Positions 10,755-22,999 of a DNA stretch of 64,000 nt are shown here, piece after piece. This stretch comes from Przewalskia tangutica (Eukaryota > Streptophyta > Magnoliopsida > Solanales > Solanaceae). The notes under the pieces were generated by a model. It did not search any database. It saw only the letters and a list, made by a program, of their open reading frames with translations, and was not told the DNA's origin. The stretch's first letter is position 1. Every line of letters starts with the position of its first letter. The stretch is from positions 69,469,794 to 69,533,793 of the forward strand of contig CM056733.1 in assembly GCA_029844215.1 (NCBI GenBank). The letters run 5' to 3'. Made by a program: the position numbers and the translations under genes.

Positions 10755-11460
10755 CATTGTGCGAGTTCGTGGATGCGTCGACCAATAACCGCCGATGAGA
10801 TCAGCCCATCTTGTCTTTCACCAGATCGCATTCGGCGGAGGGTTATGCGAGATGTTATATATCGCGGCGTTGTAAGCGTCGCACGGTTCCTACTTTTTAC
10901 CTTATGACGGCAATGAGCCCGCTATGGCTATTTCTTTTCTCGGGGTTTTACCAGCGGGTTAGAAACTCAAAGTGAGTCTCGATTGCATTCACCCTCGGCG
11001 TTGTTTTTGATTTCGTGGTAGTGTAAGGATTATTCGCCTCTTGTTGAGTGAGTATTATAATAGCTACCATTTCAAGATTCGATGTTGCCTTATGAAGCGG
11101 GTATGGGCGTAGCGGTAGGTCACAATCGATTGGTTCGATGTTGGCAAGGTTCGATAGTTGGTTCATACTTGTTTCAACAGATGTGGATAGGTGAAGCTTA
11201 TCCAGAGAGGCTATCGCGCACTGAGTCAACGTAAGTCGTGCGGATAATAGAAGTGATCATTCTACGGAAGTAAAGGCGCGAAGGAGTATCTTTTAGACTT
11301 TGGGTGGGAGCTTTTGTGATGTTAGAGGTGATTCCTCGGACTTGGATGTAAGTACTGCGCGTGTGTTATTCTATGGCCATGTGTGGCATTTGCAAACCGT
11401 TAAGCTATGAGGAACTTTATCGTTATCCGTTTGAGAAGAACATTCGACGAATGTTTCGCG
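10755..11460 (+). pseudogene. Integrase remnant of gypsy A
   Basis: Short pieces in several frames align with the Tekay-type integrase core and C-terminal side: a degenerate SAEVYARLYI-like stretch near 10830-10860, the region before the YNNSYH motif near 11050-11085, and WQGSIVGSYLFQQ near 11140-11185, corresponding to the family pattern around GPxLIQQ. No reading frame is longer than about 100 codons. It ends with the purine tract GAGGGGAGAA just before the 3' LTR at 11470. Confidence 0.6.
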
Positions 11461-11936
11461 AGGGGAGAATGTTATACCCGTATTTCCGCAGTATGTATGC
11501 GAGGCGACGCATTTAATATTCAAGCCCTAATTAGGTTAAGGATGAAATTGTGAACTTTCACGGAAAAGATTCAACCTCGTGAAGGAAATTCTACGCTTTT
11601 AATATTTTAACCGACACGGATTTTTCCGAGAGACGAAATATTTTGGACTAACAGAGAGGCGACACGTGTCACCCTTAGTTGGTACGGGTGGACGAAAATG
11701 TTGGCCAAGTGGACAAGGTCAAATGGTCAAGTCTTGGAAGATATTTCTTTGGGTGAGTGGGGGTAGGTAGGGACGTTTTTGTGCCAGTGGAAGGCCACAT
11801 GGCTCTTTGTCATGGGGACATATGTCCCAAGGTCAGTGGACATATGTCCCAACATCAGGTGGATACTTGGTGGAAGACCTCATTCTTCACGGATCCAAAT
11901 CTTCACCTCCATTTGTTTTAATTCGCCCTCGTGGTT

Positions 11937-11945
11937 CTATAAATA
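11937..11945 (+). promoter_or_regulatory. TATA box of LTR A2
   Basis: CTATAAATA in the same context as in LTR A1. Confidence 0.6.
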
Positions 11946-13455
11946 CCCCCCCTCTTGTGCAAGACTTCTTCATCCACAAAACAATTTCCAAGTCTTAAAA
12001 TCCTTCTCCCCCTTTGAGAAGATATCGTCCAAACACCCCTCCTTCCTAGTAGCTCTCGCCGAAACTCTCCCCCCCCTCTTGATAGTTCTCGTCCCACACC
12101 CCTCTCCCTTAACCAAACTTTGCCCAAAAATTCCTAAACTCTTAAGTGTTCTTCCTTAGTGTATTAGGAAGATTATTAACCAAAAGGTTAGAAAAGATTT
12201 CACACCCTAGCCCCTAAAGCCTCACCTTGGCCGAGAGTTGTGAGGACAAGAACCTTAGTGTTCTTCACTTGTTTAGGTTGGTTCTTAAAGAGGAGTTGGT
12301 TAGTAGCGTATAGGGGTTGCTTGGAGCGGGTTGAGCGCGCGGAGTAGAGCTAAACGTTGCTCAGATCGACATTAAATCTTGGATAATTTTGGGCTTATCG
12401 AGGTAATTAATCCCGCCCTTCTATTGTAATTGGATATTACATACTGTAGTAGTATTGAAATGAGTATAAGTTATATAAGGATGGTATAAGAGAAGAGAAT
12501 TGAACTGTACTTACATAGGATTGTATTTACAGTAGACTTGTGTAGTTGACGCAGGAAATGCCGCCCAAATTTCTAGAATAGAGAACCTTCGCTTAGAATG
12601 TTCTACGAGTAGTCTAGATGTTGATAGACGTATATGGCCATTATAGGTTGAAGTTACGCGAGTAGCGTGTTCTACTTGAAGGGTGGACAAGGCCAGCAGG
12701 TTATAGTACGGTGGAGCGCTTTGCTATTTGTCGATAATCGTCGCGAGGTATGTGAACCTCTTCCTATCCTTTCTAGCATGATGTTTGTAAACTATGAGTA
12801 CGGTAGACGACGTGTGCTAAATGAATTGGGTTGGTTTAAAACATAAAGTGTTATAACGGCTTTATGGGAAGTTTGTTATAACAACTTTATGTAGGTAAGA
12901 AATGGGTTGTTGATTTTAAGAAAATAAGAGACTTGACTTAATTGTCTTGATATGAATTTTATTAAAAAGTTGTGAAACCTCATTCGTGAGTAATGAGTAC
13001 TTGGTTTTTAACTATAAGTTATATTGATTTCGGAAATGAGAATAAGTATCGAACAAACCATCGCAGTTAATAAAGGAAAATGTATTGACAAATAATTAAT
13101 TATATTAAAACCAGTAGAAACCTCCATCTGCATAGAAGCTAAGATAAGACAAAATTGTATTACATTTCCTAGATCATGCCTGCTTTAATAAGATTATTAT
13201 AAACAAGAATAAACTACTCACACATAAGATATATGTTACTCAATTTTGTTAAAAGAATAAATTACGTCGTTAAGTGATTAGGACTATGAACTATGAAATC
13301 TTTCGAAAATAAGAGACTTAAGTATTTAAAAAATATGCAACTTGAACTTTTGGAAAAGAATGTTGTTACTTGACCTTAAAAAGGGAAAATGTGTTGGTTT
13401 AAAATGAAGGCATGGTATTGCCTTAACTGGCCTTAAAAGAGGTTTAAATGTTATG

Positions 13456-13812
13456 GACGATTCTTCACCGAGTCCCACGGACGGGTCGACATGTATTCCA
13501 TACGATTCTTCACCGAGTCCCACGGATGGGCCGACACGTATTTCATACGATTCTTCACCGAGTCCCACGGATGGGCTGGGACACGTATTCCATACGATTC
13601 TTCACCGAGTCCCACGACGGGACATGATTCCATACGATTCTTCACCGAGTCCCACGGACGGGTCGACATGTATTCCATACGATTCTTCACCGAGTCCCAC
13701 GGATGGGCCGACACGATTCCATCCGATTCTTCACCGAGTCCCACGGACGGGCCGACACGATACCACACGATTCCACCTCGATTCCCGTGGACGGGCCGAA
13801 ATGTTATACGAT
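13456..13812 (+). repeat. Tandem array in LTR A2, eight ~45-bp units
   Basis: The same unit as at 7998-8352. The unit number is the same (eight, last degenerate), but individual units carry different small gaps and a GGATGGGCCGACA variant. Confidence 0.92.
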
Positions 13813-14533
13813 AATACGGTTTATATCCTAGATCGCGGCAGAGGAAGGAGTTCCACGCATGAGGATGACTTTGAGGAGTGAGTCCCCGCTGACATGACTA
13901 CTTTTATGTTGTAAATCGTAGTTGGTTATCATACATGTCTCCTGCTTTATATAAACCGTTATGATTTCATTTACGATTTTCCGATTTCACATACTGGTAC
14001 TGTTAGATCGACTGTTACACTCGTAGTTCCGCAGTATGTATACGAGGACGACGCATGAGGATACGACATTAAAATTGAAAAGGAAGAAAGATGTGATTTT
14101 TCACTAAAAGTTCCTGATTTTGTGAAGGAAAAAGGTTCGTTAATGGGAATTGGATTTTCAGATTTGGTATTCGGACTTCTGGGATTATTTTAGAAGTATT
14201 GGAATTTTATTTTCGGAATTGGTCACGCGGGGCCCACGGGAGGATTTACGGTTTTGTGGGGCCCACTTTATTTTCGGATTTTTGGCATTACGGATATTTT
14301 CGGAAGATGAAATATTTTGGACCAATAGGAGGGCGACTTGTGTCACCCCTAGGTGGCACATGTTGGACGAATTGGTGGTCAAGATGGCTTGCACGTTTTT
14401 GTCATTTTAAAGGGGTAAAACATTTGGTCAAAAGTCTTGCAAGATATTTGTGTAGTAGATAGATAAGTGGGTCCCACACACACATGGCTAAATCTAGACC
14501 TCATACTTGCTATGATCTTAACCCTTGATCCCT

Positions 14534-14542
14534 CTATAAATA
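14534..14542 (+). promoter_or_regulatory. TATA box of LTR B1
   Basis: CTATAAATA followed by C-rich sequence, about 520 bp into the LTR, as in LTR A. Confidence 0.6.
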
Positions 14543-16119
14543 CCCCCCCTAGTTCAAGACTTCATATCATCCCACACTTAGATTTTCCAAGGCAAAACTC
14601 CCTCCCTTTCCTTTGTAGTTCTCGGCTTTGGCCTTGATTCTTGAGCAAAAATTGTCCAAAAATTCTTAAAGTTTTAAGTGTTCTCCCTTAGTGTATTAGG
14701 AAGATTATTAACCAAGAGTTAGAAAAGATTTCACAACCCTAGCCCAAGAACCTCCCCTTGGCCGAGAGTTGCCACATGTAAAGCCTAAGTGTTCTTCACT
14801 TTTTGGAGTTGAAGTGTTAAGAGAAGTTGTTTAGAAACTTCTAAGGGTTGCTTGGAGCGGGTTGGAGCGTAAGGATTTGGAGCTAAACGTTGCTCAGGAA
14901 CGACTTATAATCTTGAATAAATTTTGGGTTTATCGAGGTAATGATCTTTGTCCCCCTATTGTAATTGGATATTACATATGGTAGTAATGTATAGTTGAGT
15001 ATACTATATGTAGAATGATTATGGATAAAAATTGAATCAGATTTACATAGACCGTATTTACGAGACTTGTAGTATTATTGTGAGTAGAATTGTACACGCC
15101 CTTAGACGTGTAACCCCCGATTGTTGGTTTCGCAGCAGCCTCGTTAGAGGCGAGATTTATGTGGTTGCGTGGGGAGGTGCCAATTTTCCGTAGAATAAGG
15201 AATCGTACTTAGAAATATTCTACGGCGGATCTAGAAGTTAATAGACGTTTTATGACCATTATAGGTTGAAGTACTACGAGTAGCGTGTTCTACTTGAAGG
15301 GTGGAAAAGGCGAGCAAGGTTAGAGTACTTTGGAGCTATTTGCTAATTGTCGATAAGCGTCGCGAGGTATGTGAACCTCTTCCTATCTTTTCTAGCATGA
15401 TTGTTGTGAACTATGTAGTACGGTAGACGTACATGTGCTAAATGAATTTGGTTGGTTTAAAACATAAAGTGTTATAACGGCTTTATGGGAAGTTTGCTAT
15501 AACAACTTTATGTAGGTGAAGAAATGGTTTGTGGTTTCTAAAAGAAAAGAGGCTTGAGGAATTGAAGAGTTTTTGGTTTAAAAGAAAGACATGGTTTTGT
15601 CTTAAATTGGTTTAAAACATAAAGTGTTATAACAACTTTATGGGAAGTTAGTTATAACGACTTTATGAAAACAAAAGAATGGTTTTATTATTAGTTTTAA
15701 AATGGTAACTTGACTTTAAAAGGAGAAGTGTTTTGGTCTAAAAAGAAGGCATATTATTGTCTTAATTTGGTTTAAAAAGGAAAGTATGGAAGTTGTTTTG
15801 GTTTACTTAAAATGTTAGTCACTCTATTTTGATAATACGGGCATCGGGTGACCTTTGTAAAAGAAATGGATCTTTTAAAAAGAATTTAACGTACGTAGTA
15901 CTTGGGGTTAAAACCGACTTTGGCATAAAATGAAAGTACCTCGAGTTGTGTGTAACTTGCCTATGTTTGCGTGTGATAGCCTTGTCGTGCTAGTATTGTA
16001 TTTCTATACCACCGCGCTCTCGATGGAGGGCCTGATTTGTTATGATCTTACTGACGCGTCGCAGCGACTCGAGCATTCCACCGCACGCTTCGTGATTATT
16101 ATTCCATGGACTAGCTCTC

Positions 16120-16460
16120 CACGAGGTTTTACCGATTCGGCTTGGTATCCGTAGTTGGCTCGCTTGCCCGAGGTCGTGGCTGATTCGGCCGTATCCGTAG
16201 TTAGCCTTCGTGATTGCCCCTGCTCGGTTTTGTGCGAAGTCTCGTGATTCCGGCCGTATCCGTAGTTAGTTCGTACTTGCCCGCCACGTGGCGCAGTGGT
16301 ATCCGTAGTTGGCTTTCGATTGCCTGGGTCGCCGTGGTATGGTTATATAGATTCGTTGGTACGGCTTTGGTATCCGGTAGTTGGCTTTCGATTTGCCCGG
16401 CCGCTTGATGATGCGGCTTTGGTATCCGGTAGTTAGCCTTCAGATTGCCCCAGACGGTTT
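16120..16460 (+). repeat. Degenerate tandem array in LTR B1
   Basis: About six units of 45-65 bp share GGTATCCGTAGTTGGCT (or TTAGCC) followed by a TTGCCC core. The array lies at the same relative place in the LTR as the unrelated array of LTR A. Confidence 0.8.
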
Positions 16461-17111
16461 TTATGACACGCGGACTCGTGTTCATGTGTACTCCTGGTGT
16501 GGTTATCGTAGATCGCCGGCACGTGTTCCACGCATGATTGATGTTGCGTACGACCCATAGTTATATTTGAGTGATGACTTTGAGGCGCGAGTCCCCGACT
16601 TGACGCGATCGCCATATTATGTATTGTAGTTTGGTTATCATATATGTCTCCTGCTTTATATAGACTACTATGATTTCATTTACGATTTTTAGTTTCACAT
16701 ACTGTACTGTGCATCGACCTCCTTCGGGCCGCGTCATGCCGCAGTGAGGTACATCGGTTGTTGATCCTCGCCATGGATCAGCCAACAGATTGGAAGCTCC
16801 GCTTTCTCCGAGGCTTATCTTTTGGTATGTTTCCTCGAGTTGTAGGTTCTTGTACATTCTGTGGTATGGCGGGCCCCGTCCCGCCATAGTTGTTACACTC
16901 TTGAGGTCCGTAGTAAGTTGTAGGCGGGTTGTAAAGGATGTAACTGCTCAAATTTCTCAGATATATATGCAAAAAGGCAAACCGCTTTGGTTAGCCTATT
17001 TTCTTTATCTTGTTTCATATCAGATGTTTTATTTCCACCGGTTTTTCTCTCGATGTTGTATCACCAGGTGCCTGGTAAGGCACCGCCGCAGCCCGTGGTT
17101 GGGTCGTGACA

Positions 17112-17133
17112 AAAGTGGTATCGTGAGCGCTTA
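17112..17133 (+). other. Primer-binding site of gypsy B (variant)
   Basis: AAAGTGGTATCGTGAGCGC directly after the LTR, identical to the variant in gypsy A. Confidence 0.7.
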
Positions 17134-17309
17134 ATCCTCGGAAAGTGTCTATGCACGTATCTAGTAAGTCTTGATTATCGGTGTGTTGTGCACCACACCT
17201 ATAATCGTGAGGTCGCAGGATATTTAGGATTGGTTTCCATTCTTCTCACTCGAGATCGTGCCTTAGAGTCAGTTATAAGTTGGACTCTCCGACGACGTAT
17301 TCTTTTCAC

Positions 17310-18242
17310 CCGTTATGCCTCTACGCAAGGCAACCAGAGCCCGTAAAGGCAAGGCAGAGGGAGTCGCGAGTAGAGCACGAGGGTTACCAGGCACGCCCGC
17401 CATTATCCGAGACGCTTTATTCGGGAGTTCTCGACGCCGCTAGCCCCTGACAGCTTTAGAGCAAAGAGTGAGCTACTAAGACCACGATACCTCACCCCAG
17501 TCCCACGGCCAGAAACGAGAATATGAGTTACAAGCGAGACGGCCCGATTACTACTAGTCCGTGGCCGGAACGAGGATGGACGAGCGGTGGTTCCGGCAGC
17601 ACGATAGTTCACCCTAGATCCGATAGTTTTGAGACTTCGGGACGTCTTGAGTTGCAGTCCACCCGAGTTCTATGGATTGAGAACTGAGGAAAATCCTCAG
17701 GAGTTTATTCGATAGTTGCAATGATCGCGAATGTGATCGAGACCTTAGAGGCATTTCCTACACGCTTCGCCCTCGCAGATGAGAGCTCGCGCTTAGATTT
17801 TTATGTCGAGGCAACAGCGACGGTTTGGGAATACAATATAGAGTTTGACTCATTGGCTCATTATGTCCCCGCTTTAGTGGCAGGCATGGAGGATAGAGTG
17901 CACCGTTATGTCACAGGAATTGACGATGTCCTAGTAGGAGGGATGCAAGTAGGAGGACTCAACCTACCAAGTCAATTACGATCTGGTGGCCTGAGAGGAA
18001 GGGGTGTTAGCCGCAGAGGCCGCCCCACCCTGCATGGCCGCTGTGGTAGGTGTTCTACGGGAGTGTCGCACTACTTAGATAGCTTGTTAGGCTTGCGGCT
18101 AGCAGGCCATTTTGCAGAAATTGTCCGAACAGAGGTGGCGCGGATGTTACGACTCACCTTGGGACCAGTGGCTGGTTCATCACCGTCTGTAGTTATGCGC
18201 CCAGCAGAGCAGGATTTGATTAGAGCGACAAAGGGAAAGTGA
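17310..18242 (+). pseudogene. Gag remnant of gypsy B
   Basis: The clearest piece is the open frame 17721-18242. It contains EYNIEFDSLAHYVPALVAG and MEDRVHRYVTGIDDVL, typical of the capsid region of Tekay-type gag, followed by a basic Gly/Arg-rich stretch (about residues 85-110) and then a degenerate zinc-knuckle area (CGRCSTGV, LRLAGHFAE). The family's conserved segment between capsid and zinc knuckle is shortened. Upstream pieces (17310-17720) are in other frames. Packaging function is unlikely unless the breaks are assembly errors. Confidence 0.68.
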
Positions 18243-18660
18243 GGCAGTAGTTACAGAGATATCTTCAGCCTTAAGAGACTTGTTTAGGTCGTTATGGTAG
18301 ATACATGTGGAGTGCTATGTCTGGTTAGCATTATGTAAGTTGTGATTAGAAAACATGGGTAGTTGATAAGGGTAAGTCCGGGACGAGAAAATGGGAGCCT
18401 TAGAATTTATAACATTGGGACCTTCGACGCAAGCCGCCCGAGTGGATGTTACGCTGGTCTTTGTCAAGTACTTGGTATGCGTGATATAATGTGGGATAAT
18501 TCAATGGGTAGTGTGAGATGGAATTGGTAGCTTACATGACGTGAATTGGTAAGATTGTTCCAGATAGGGAAACGATAGTTTAGTACTAAGTGGGTCTGGT
18601 TGAGGCCATATCGAGAGTCAACCCGCACCAGAATGCTGGGTCATTGAGGTGGTCCCGCTA
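18243..18660 (+). other. Non-coding link in gypsy B replacing protease/RT/RNase H
   Basis: About 420 bp between gag and integrase remnants without pol motifs, matching 10300-10680 of gypsy A in order and wording. Confidence 0.6.
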
Positions 18661-19600
18661 GATGATAGGTCACGAGGTGTTAGGCCCAAGTTTAGGTAAC
18701 CATCGCACGAGGTTGTGGATGCGTTCGACCAAGAGTAGGGCGATGGGTCAACCCATCTTATCTTTTAGTCGACCGCTTACTCGGCGGAGGTTATGCGAGA
18801 TGTTGTATATCGTAGGTTGTAAGTCGCACGGGGTTCCTACTTTTATTTTATGGCAGTGCATGGAGCCGCTTTATGGCTATTTCTTTTCGATGTTTTACCA
18901 GCGTTAGGAACTCAAAGTGAGTCTCGTGATTGCATTCACCTCGGCCGACTGACGAACAGCGCGTTTATCCGCATTCGAGGATAGGTTACGCGGTGTTTTG
19001 ATTTCGTGGTAGTCAGAAGGATTATTTGCCTCTTGTTGAGTGAGTATTATAATAGCTACCATTCCAAGATTCGGATGTCGCCTACGAAGCCTTGTATGGC
19101 GGAAGCGAGTCACGGCCGATTGGTTCGAGGTTGGCAAGGTTCGATAGTTGGTCCATACTTGATTCAGCAGGACGGGGTAGGTGAAGCTTATCCGTAAGAG
19201 GTTTTTAGCACCGAGTCACCGTAAGTCGCAGGATAATCGCGCCGACACTGGAGTTCAGTGCCGACGGTGGGTCTTCTTGAAGGAACCACCCCGGAAGGGT
19301 GTGACGAGATGTGGGAAGCAGGGGAAACTTAGCCCGAGGTACTTTGGGCCTTTTCAGATCGTTGTAGAATAGGCCAGGTTGCCTATAAGTTAGCACTGCC
19401 GTCCGACTCAGGAGGCAGTACGTCCGGTATTCCATGTTGCTATGTTTCGGAAGAGTATCGAAGATCCATCCAGAGTGTTCCCAGTTAATGATGACCAAGT
19501 TGGAGATAGTAACCCCGAGATTTTGGAAACTGAAGCAATGACAGAAATGTGGTACGAATAGTAGGAAGAGTTCGAGTGTACGAGGAAGATACGACGAGTA
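18661..19600 (+). pseudogene. Integrase core and C-terminal remnant of gypsy B
   Basis: Frames switch repeatedly, but successive motifs keep the family order: STAYSAEV near 18770-18800; a degenerate LGTQ-to-HP region near 18905-18945; EYYNSYHSKIRMSP near 19045-19085; GPYLIQQ near 19150-19175; WVFLKEPPRKGV with KLSPRYFGPFQI near 19270-19370; and PVFHVAMFRKSIEDPS near 19420-19465. These correspond to the integrase catalytic core, linker and C-terminal GPF/HPVFHVS region of Tekay/Del chromoviruses. A chromodomain is not clear. The PPT and LTR follow at 19883. Confidence 0.75.
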
Positions 19601-19882
19601 AGAAAAGAGGCGTAGATGTGTTAAGAAGATGGAAGTGTCCTTTTTATAAGTAAAGATATGAAGAAAGTATCCTTTGGACCATGGGTGAAGCTAATGGTAT
19701 TGTTATACGCTTTAGAGGTGATTCTTCGTTGGCTTGGATGTGCGTTTTTGCGAGTATGTTGTATTATGGCCATGTGTGACATAATTGGTTTCGTAAGTAT
19801 AGTAGGGAAGACTATACCGGCGCAAGCATGTTTGGAGACTTAGAAAGAACATTCGGGACGAATGTTTCTAAGGGGGGAAGAA
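19601..19882 (+). other. 3' untranslated part of gypsy B with PPT
   Basis: The sequence before the LTR ends in AAGAACATTCGGGACGAATG and then the polypurine tract AAGGGGGGAAGAA. The same end structure is found before LTR A2 and, on the minus strand, before LTR C, which ties the three families together. Confidence 0.7.
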
Positions 19883-20408
19883 TGTTACACCCCGTAGTTC
19901 CAGAGTATGTATAGGAGGACGTACGTACGAGGATACGACATTAAAATTGGAAAGGAAGAAAAATGTGATTTTTCGACGGAAAAGTTTCCGAATTTTGTGA
20001 AGGAAAAAGGTTCGTTAATGGGAATTGGATTTCCAGATTCGGTATTCGGACTTCTGGGATTATTTTAGAAGTATTGGAATTTTATTTTCGGAATTGGTCA
20101 CGCGGGGCCCACGGGAGGATTTACGGTTTTGTGGGGCCCACTTTATTTTCGGATTTTTGGCATTACGGATATTTTCGGAAGATGAAATATTTTGGACCAA
20201 TAGGAGGGCGACATGTGTCACCCCTAGGTGGCACATGTTGGACGAATTGGTGGTCAAGATGGCTTGCACGTTTTTGTCATTTTAAAGGGGTAAAACATTT
20301 GGTCAAAAGTCTTGCAAGATATTTGTGTAGTAGATAGATAAGTGGGACCCACACACACATGGCTAAATCTAGACCTCACACTTGCTATAATCTTAACCCT
20401 TGATCCCT

Positions 20409-20417
20409 CTATAAATA
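20409..20417 (+). promoter_or_regulatory. TATA box of LTR B2
   Basis: CTATAAATA in the same context as the other A/B LTRs. Confidence 0.6.
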
Positions 20418-22009
20418 CCCCCCTAGTTCAAGACTTCATATCATCCCACACTTAGATTTTCCAAGGCAAAACTCTCTCCCTTTCCTTTGTAGTTCTCGGC
20501 TTTGGCCTTGATTCTTGAGCAAAAATTGTCCAAAAATTCTTAAAGTTTTAAGTGTTCTCCCTTAGTGTATTAGGAAGATTATTAACCAAGAGTTAGAAAA
20601 GATTTCACACCCCTAGCCCAAGAACCTCCCCTTGGTCGAGAGTTGCCACATGTAAAGCCTAAGTGTTCTTCACTTTTTGGAGTTGAAGTGTTAAGAGAAG
20701 TTGTTTAGAAACTTCTAAGGGTTGCTTGGAGCGGGTTGGAGCGTAAGGATTTGGAGCTAAACGTTGCTCAGGATCGACTTATAATCTTGGATAAATTTTG
20801 GGCTTATCGAGGTAATGATCTTTGTCCTCTATTGTAATCGATATTACATATGGTAGTAATGTATAGTTGAGTATACTATATGTAGAATGATTATGGATAA
20901 AAATTGAATCAGATTTACATAGGATCGTATTTACTGACTTGTAGTATTATTGTGGAGTAGAATTGTACACGTCCCTTAGACGTGTAACCCCCGGGATTGT
21001 TGGTTCGCAGCGAGCCTCGTTAGCGAGGAGATTTATGTGGTCATGCGGGAGGTGCGCCAATTTTCCGTAGAATAAGGAATCGTACTTAGAAATATTTTAC
21101 GGCGGATCTAGAAGTTAATAGACGCTTATGACCATTATAGGTTCAAGTACTACGAGCGCGTGTTCTACTTGAAGGGTGGAAAAGGCGAGCAAGGTTAGAG
21201 TACTTTGGAGCTATTTGCTAATTGTCGATAAGCGTCGCGAGGTATGTGAACCTCTTCCTATCTTTTCTAGCATGATTGTTGTGAACTATGTAGTACTGCA
21301 GACGATACGTGCTAAATGAATTTGGTTGGTTTAAAACATAAAGTGTTATAACGGCTTTATGGGAAGTTTGCTATAACAACTTTATGTAGGTAAAGTAATG
21401 GTTTGTGGTTTCTAAAAGAAAAGAGGCTTGAGGAATTGAAGAGTTTTTGGTTTAAAAGAAAGACATGGTTTTGTCTTAAATTGGTTTAAAACATAAAGTG
21501 TTATAACAACTTTATGGGAAGTTAGTTATAACGACTTTATGAAAACAAAAGAATGGTTTTATTATTAGTTTTAAAATGGTAACTTGACTTTAAAAGGAGA
21601 AGTGTTTTGGTCTAAAAAGAAGGCATAGTATTGTCTTAATTTGGTTTAAAAAGGAAAGTATGAAAGTTGTTTTGGTTTACTTAAAATGTTAGTCACTCTA
21701 TTTTGATAATACGGGCATCGGGTGACCTTTGTAAAAGAAATGGATCTTTTAAAAAGAATTTAACGTACGTAGTACTTTGGGGTTAAAACCTGGACTTTGG
21801 CATAAAATGAAAGTACCTTGAGTTGTGTGTAACTTGCCTATGTTTGCGTGTGATAGCCTTGTCGTGCTAGTATTGTATTTCTATACCACCGCGCCTCGGC
21901 CGAGGGCGGCTGATTTGTTATGATCTTACTGACGCATCAAAGAAAGGACGAGCATTCCACTGCACGCTCGTGATTATTATTCCATGGACTAGCTCTCCAT
22001 GAGGTTTTA

Positions 22010-22345
22010 CCGATTCGCTTGGTATCCGTAGTTGGCTCTCGTACTTGCCCGAGGTCGTGGCTGATTCGCTGGTATCCGTAGTTAGCCTTCGACTTGCCCC
22101 GCTCGGTTTGTGGACGGTCTCGTGATTCCGCCAGTATCCGTAGTTAGTTCGCATTTGCCCACCACCACGCGCGCAGTGGTATCCGGTAGTTGGCTTTCAT
22201 ACTTGCCTGGTCCGCCGTGGTATGGTTATATAGATTTGTTGGTACGGCTTTGGTATCCGTAGTTGGCTTTCAGACTTGCCAGGCCGATTGATGACGCGGC
22301 TTTGGTATCCGTAGTTAGCTCAGACTTGCCCCAGACGGTTTTATG
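22010..22345 (+). repeat. Degenerate tandem array in LTR B2
   Basis: The same GGTATCCGTAGTTGGCT-type units as in LTR B1. Differences between the two arrays are mainly short gaps. Confidence 0.8.
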
Positions 22346-22999
22346 ACACGTGGGACACGGTGTTCATGTGTACTCCTTGGCGTGGTTATCGTAGATCGCC
22401 GCACGTGTTCCACGCATGATTGATGTTGCGGGCATGAGACCCATAGTTATATTCGAGTGATGACTTTGAGGCGTGAGTCCCCGACTTGACGCGATCGCTA
22501 CATATTATGTAATCGTAGTTTGGTTATCATATATGTCTCTGCTTTATATAGACTACTATGATTTCATTTACGATTTTCGGGCCACATACTGCAATTGTCA
22601 GATCGACCTCCTTGAGGCCGCGTCATGCCGCAGTAGAGAGGTACATCGGTTGTTGATCCTCGCCATGGATCACAACAACAGATTAGGAAGCTCCGTTTCT
22701 CCGAGGCTTATCTTTTGTATGTTTCCTCGAGTTGTAGGTTCTTGTACATTCGTGGTATGGGCCCCGTCCCGTCATAGTTGTTGTTACACTCTTGAGGTCC
22801 GTAATCGCTGTAAGCGTGGTTGTAAAGGATGTAACTGCTCAAATTTCTGATATATATGCAAAAAGGCAACCGCTTTGGTTAGCCTATTTTCTTTTATCTT
22901 GTTTCATATCTGTATGTTTTATTTCCGCCGTTTTTCTCTCGATGTTGTATCACCAGGGTGCACGGGTAAGGCACTCGCGCCCGTGGTCGGGTCGTGACA

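Larger units (their letters stand above)
11470..14012 (+). repeat. 3' LTR of gypsy A, left part
   Basis: Matches LTR A1 from its start to about base 8560. It is cut at 14012 by gypsy B, and the remaining 388 bp follow at 23000-23387. Most differences from LTR A1 are one- to three-base gaps, often in GC-rich words. Confidence 0.9.
14013..17111 (+). repeat. 5' LTR of gypsy B
   Basis: 3099 bp and nearly the same as 19883-22999. It shares shorter modules with LTR A: the TATA region, GTGTTATAACGGCTTTATGG, and the last 400 bp. A and B are therefore related families. Confidence 0.9.
14013..22999 (+). mobile_element. Gypsy element B, nested in the 3' LTR of gypsy A
   Basis: LTRs 14013-17111 and 19883-22999 (3.1 kb each) flank a 2.77-kb internal region. 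It starts TGTTACAC and ends GTCGTGACA. The left flank is TCGAC (14008-14012) and the right flank is TGAC (23000-23003): the expected 5-bp duplication if one C is missing on the right. The A LTR continues seamlessly on both sides. Internal order is PBS, gag remnant, integrase remnant, PPT (AAGGGGGGAAGAA). As in A, no RT is present. B is the youngest layer of this stack. Confidence 0.9.
19883..22999 (+). repeat. 3' LTR of gypsy B
   Basis: 3117 bp. Long stretches are identical to LTR B1 (for example 20025-20340 against 14150-14462), with small gaps elsewhere. It contains a TATA box at 20409-20417 and a tandem array at 22010-22345 equivalent to 16120-16460. Confidence 0.92.

Noticed and set aside
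9092..10907. GC-rich block with many ORFs, at first sight like bacterial DNA
   Set aside because: Position between two LTRs, gag and integrase motifs and parallel sequence in gypsy B show that it is the retrotransposon interior.
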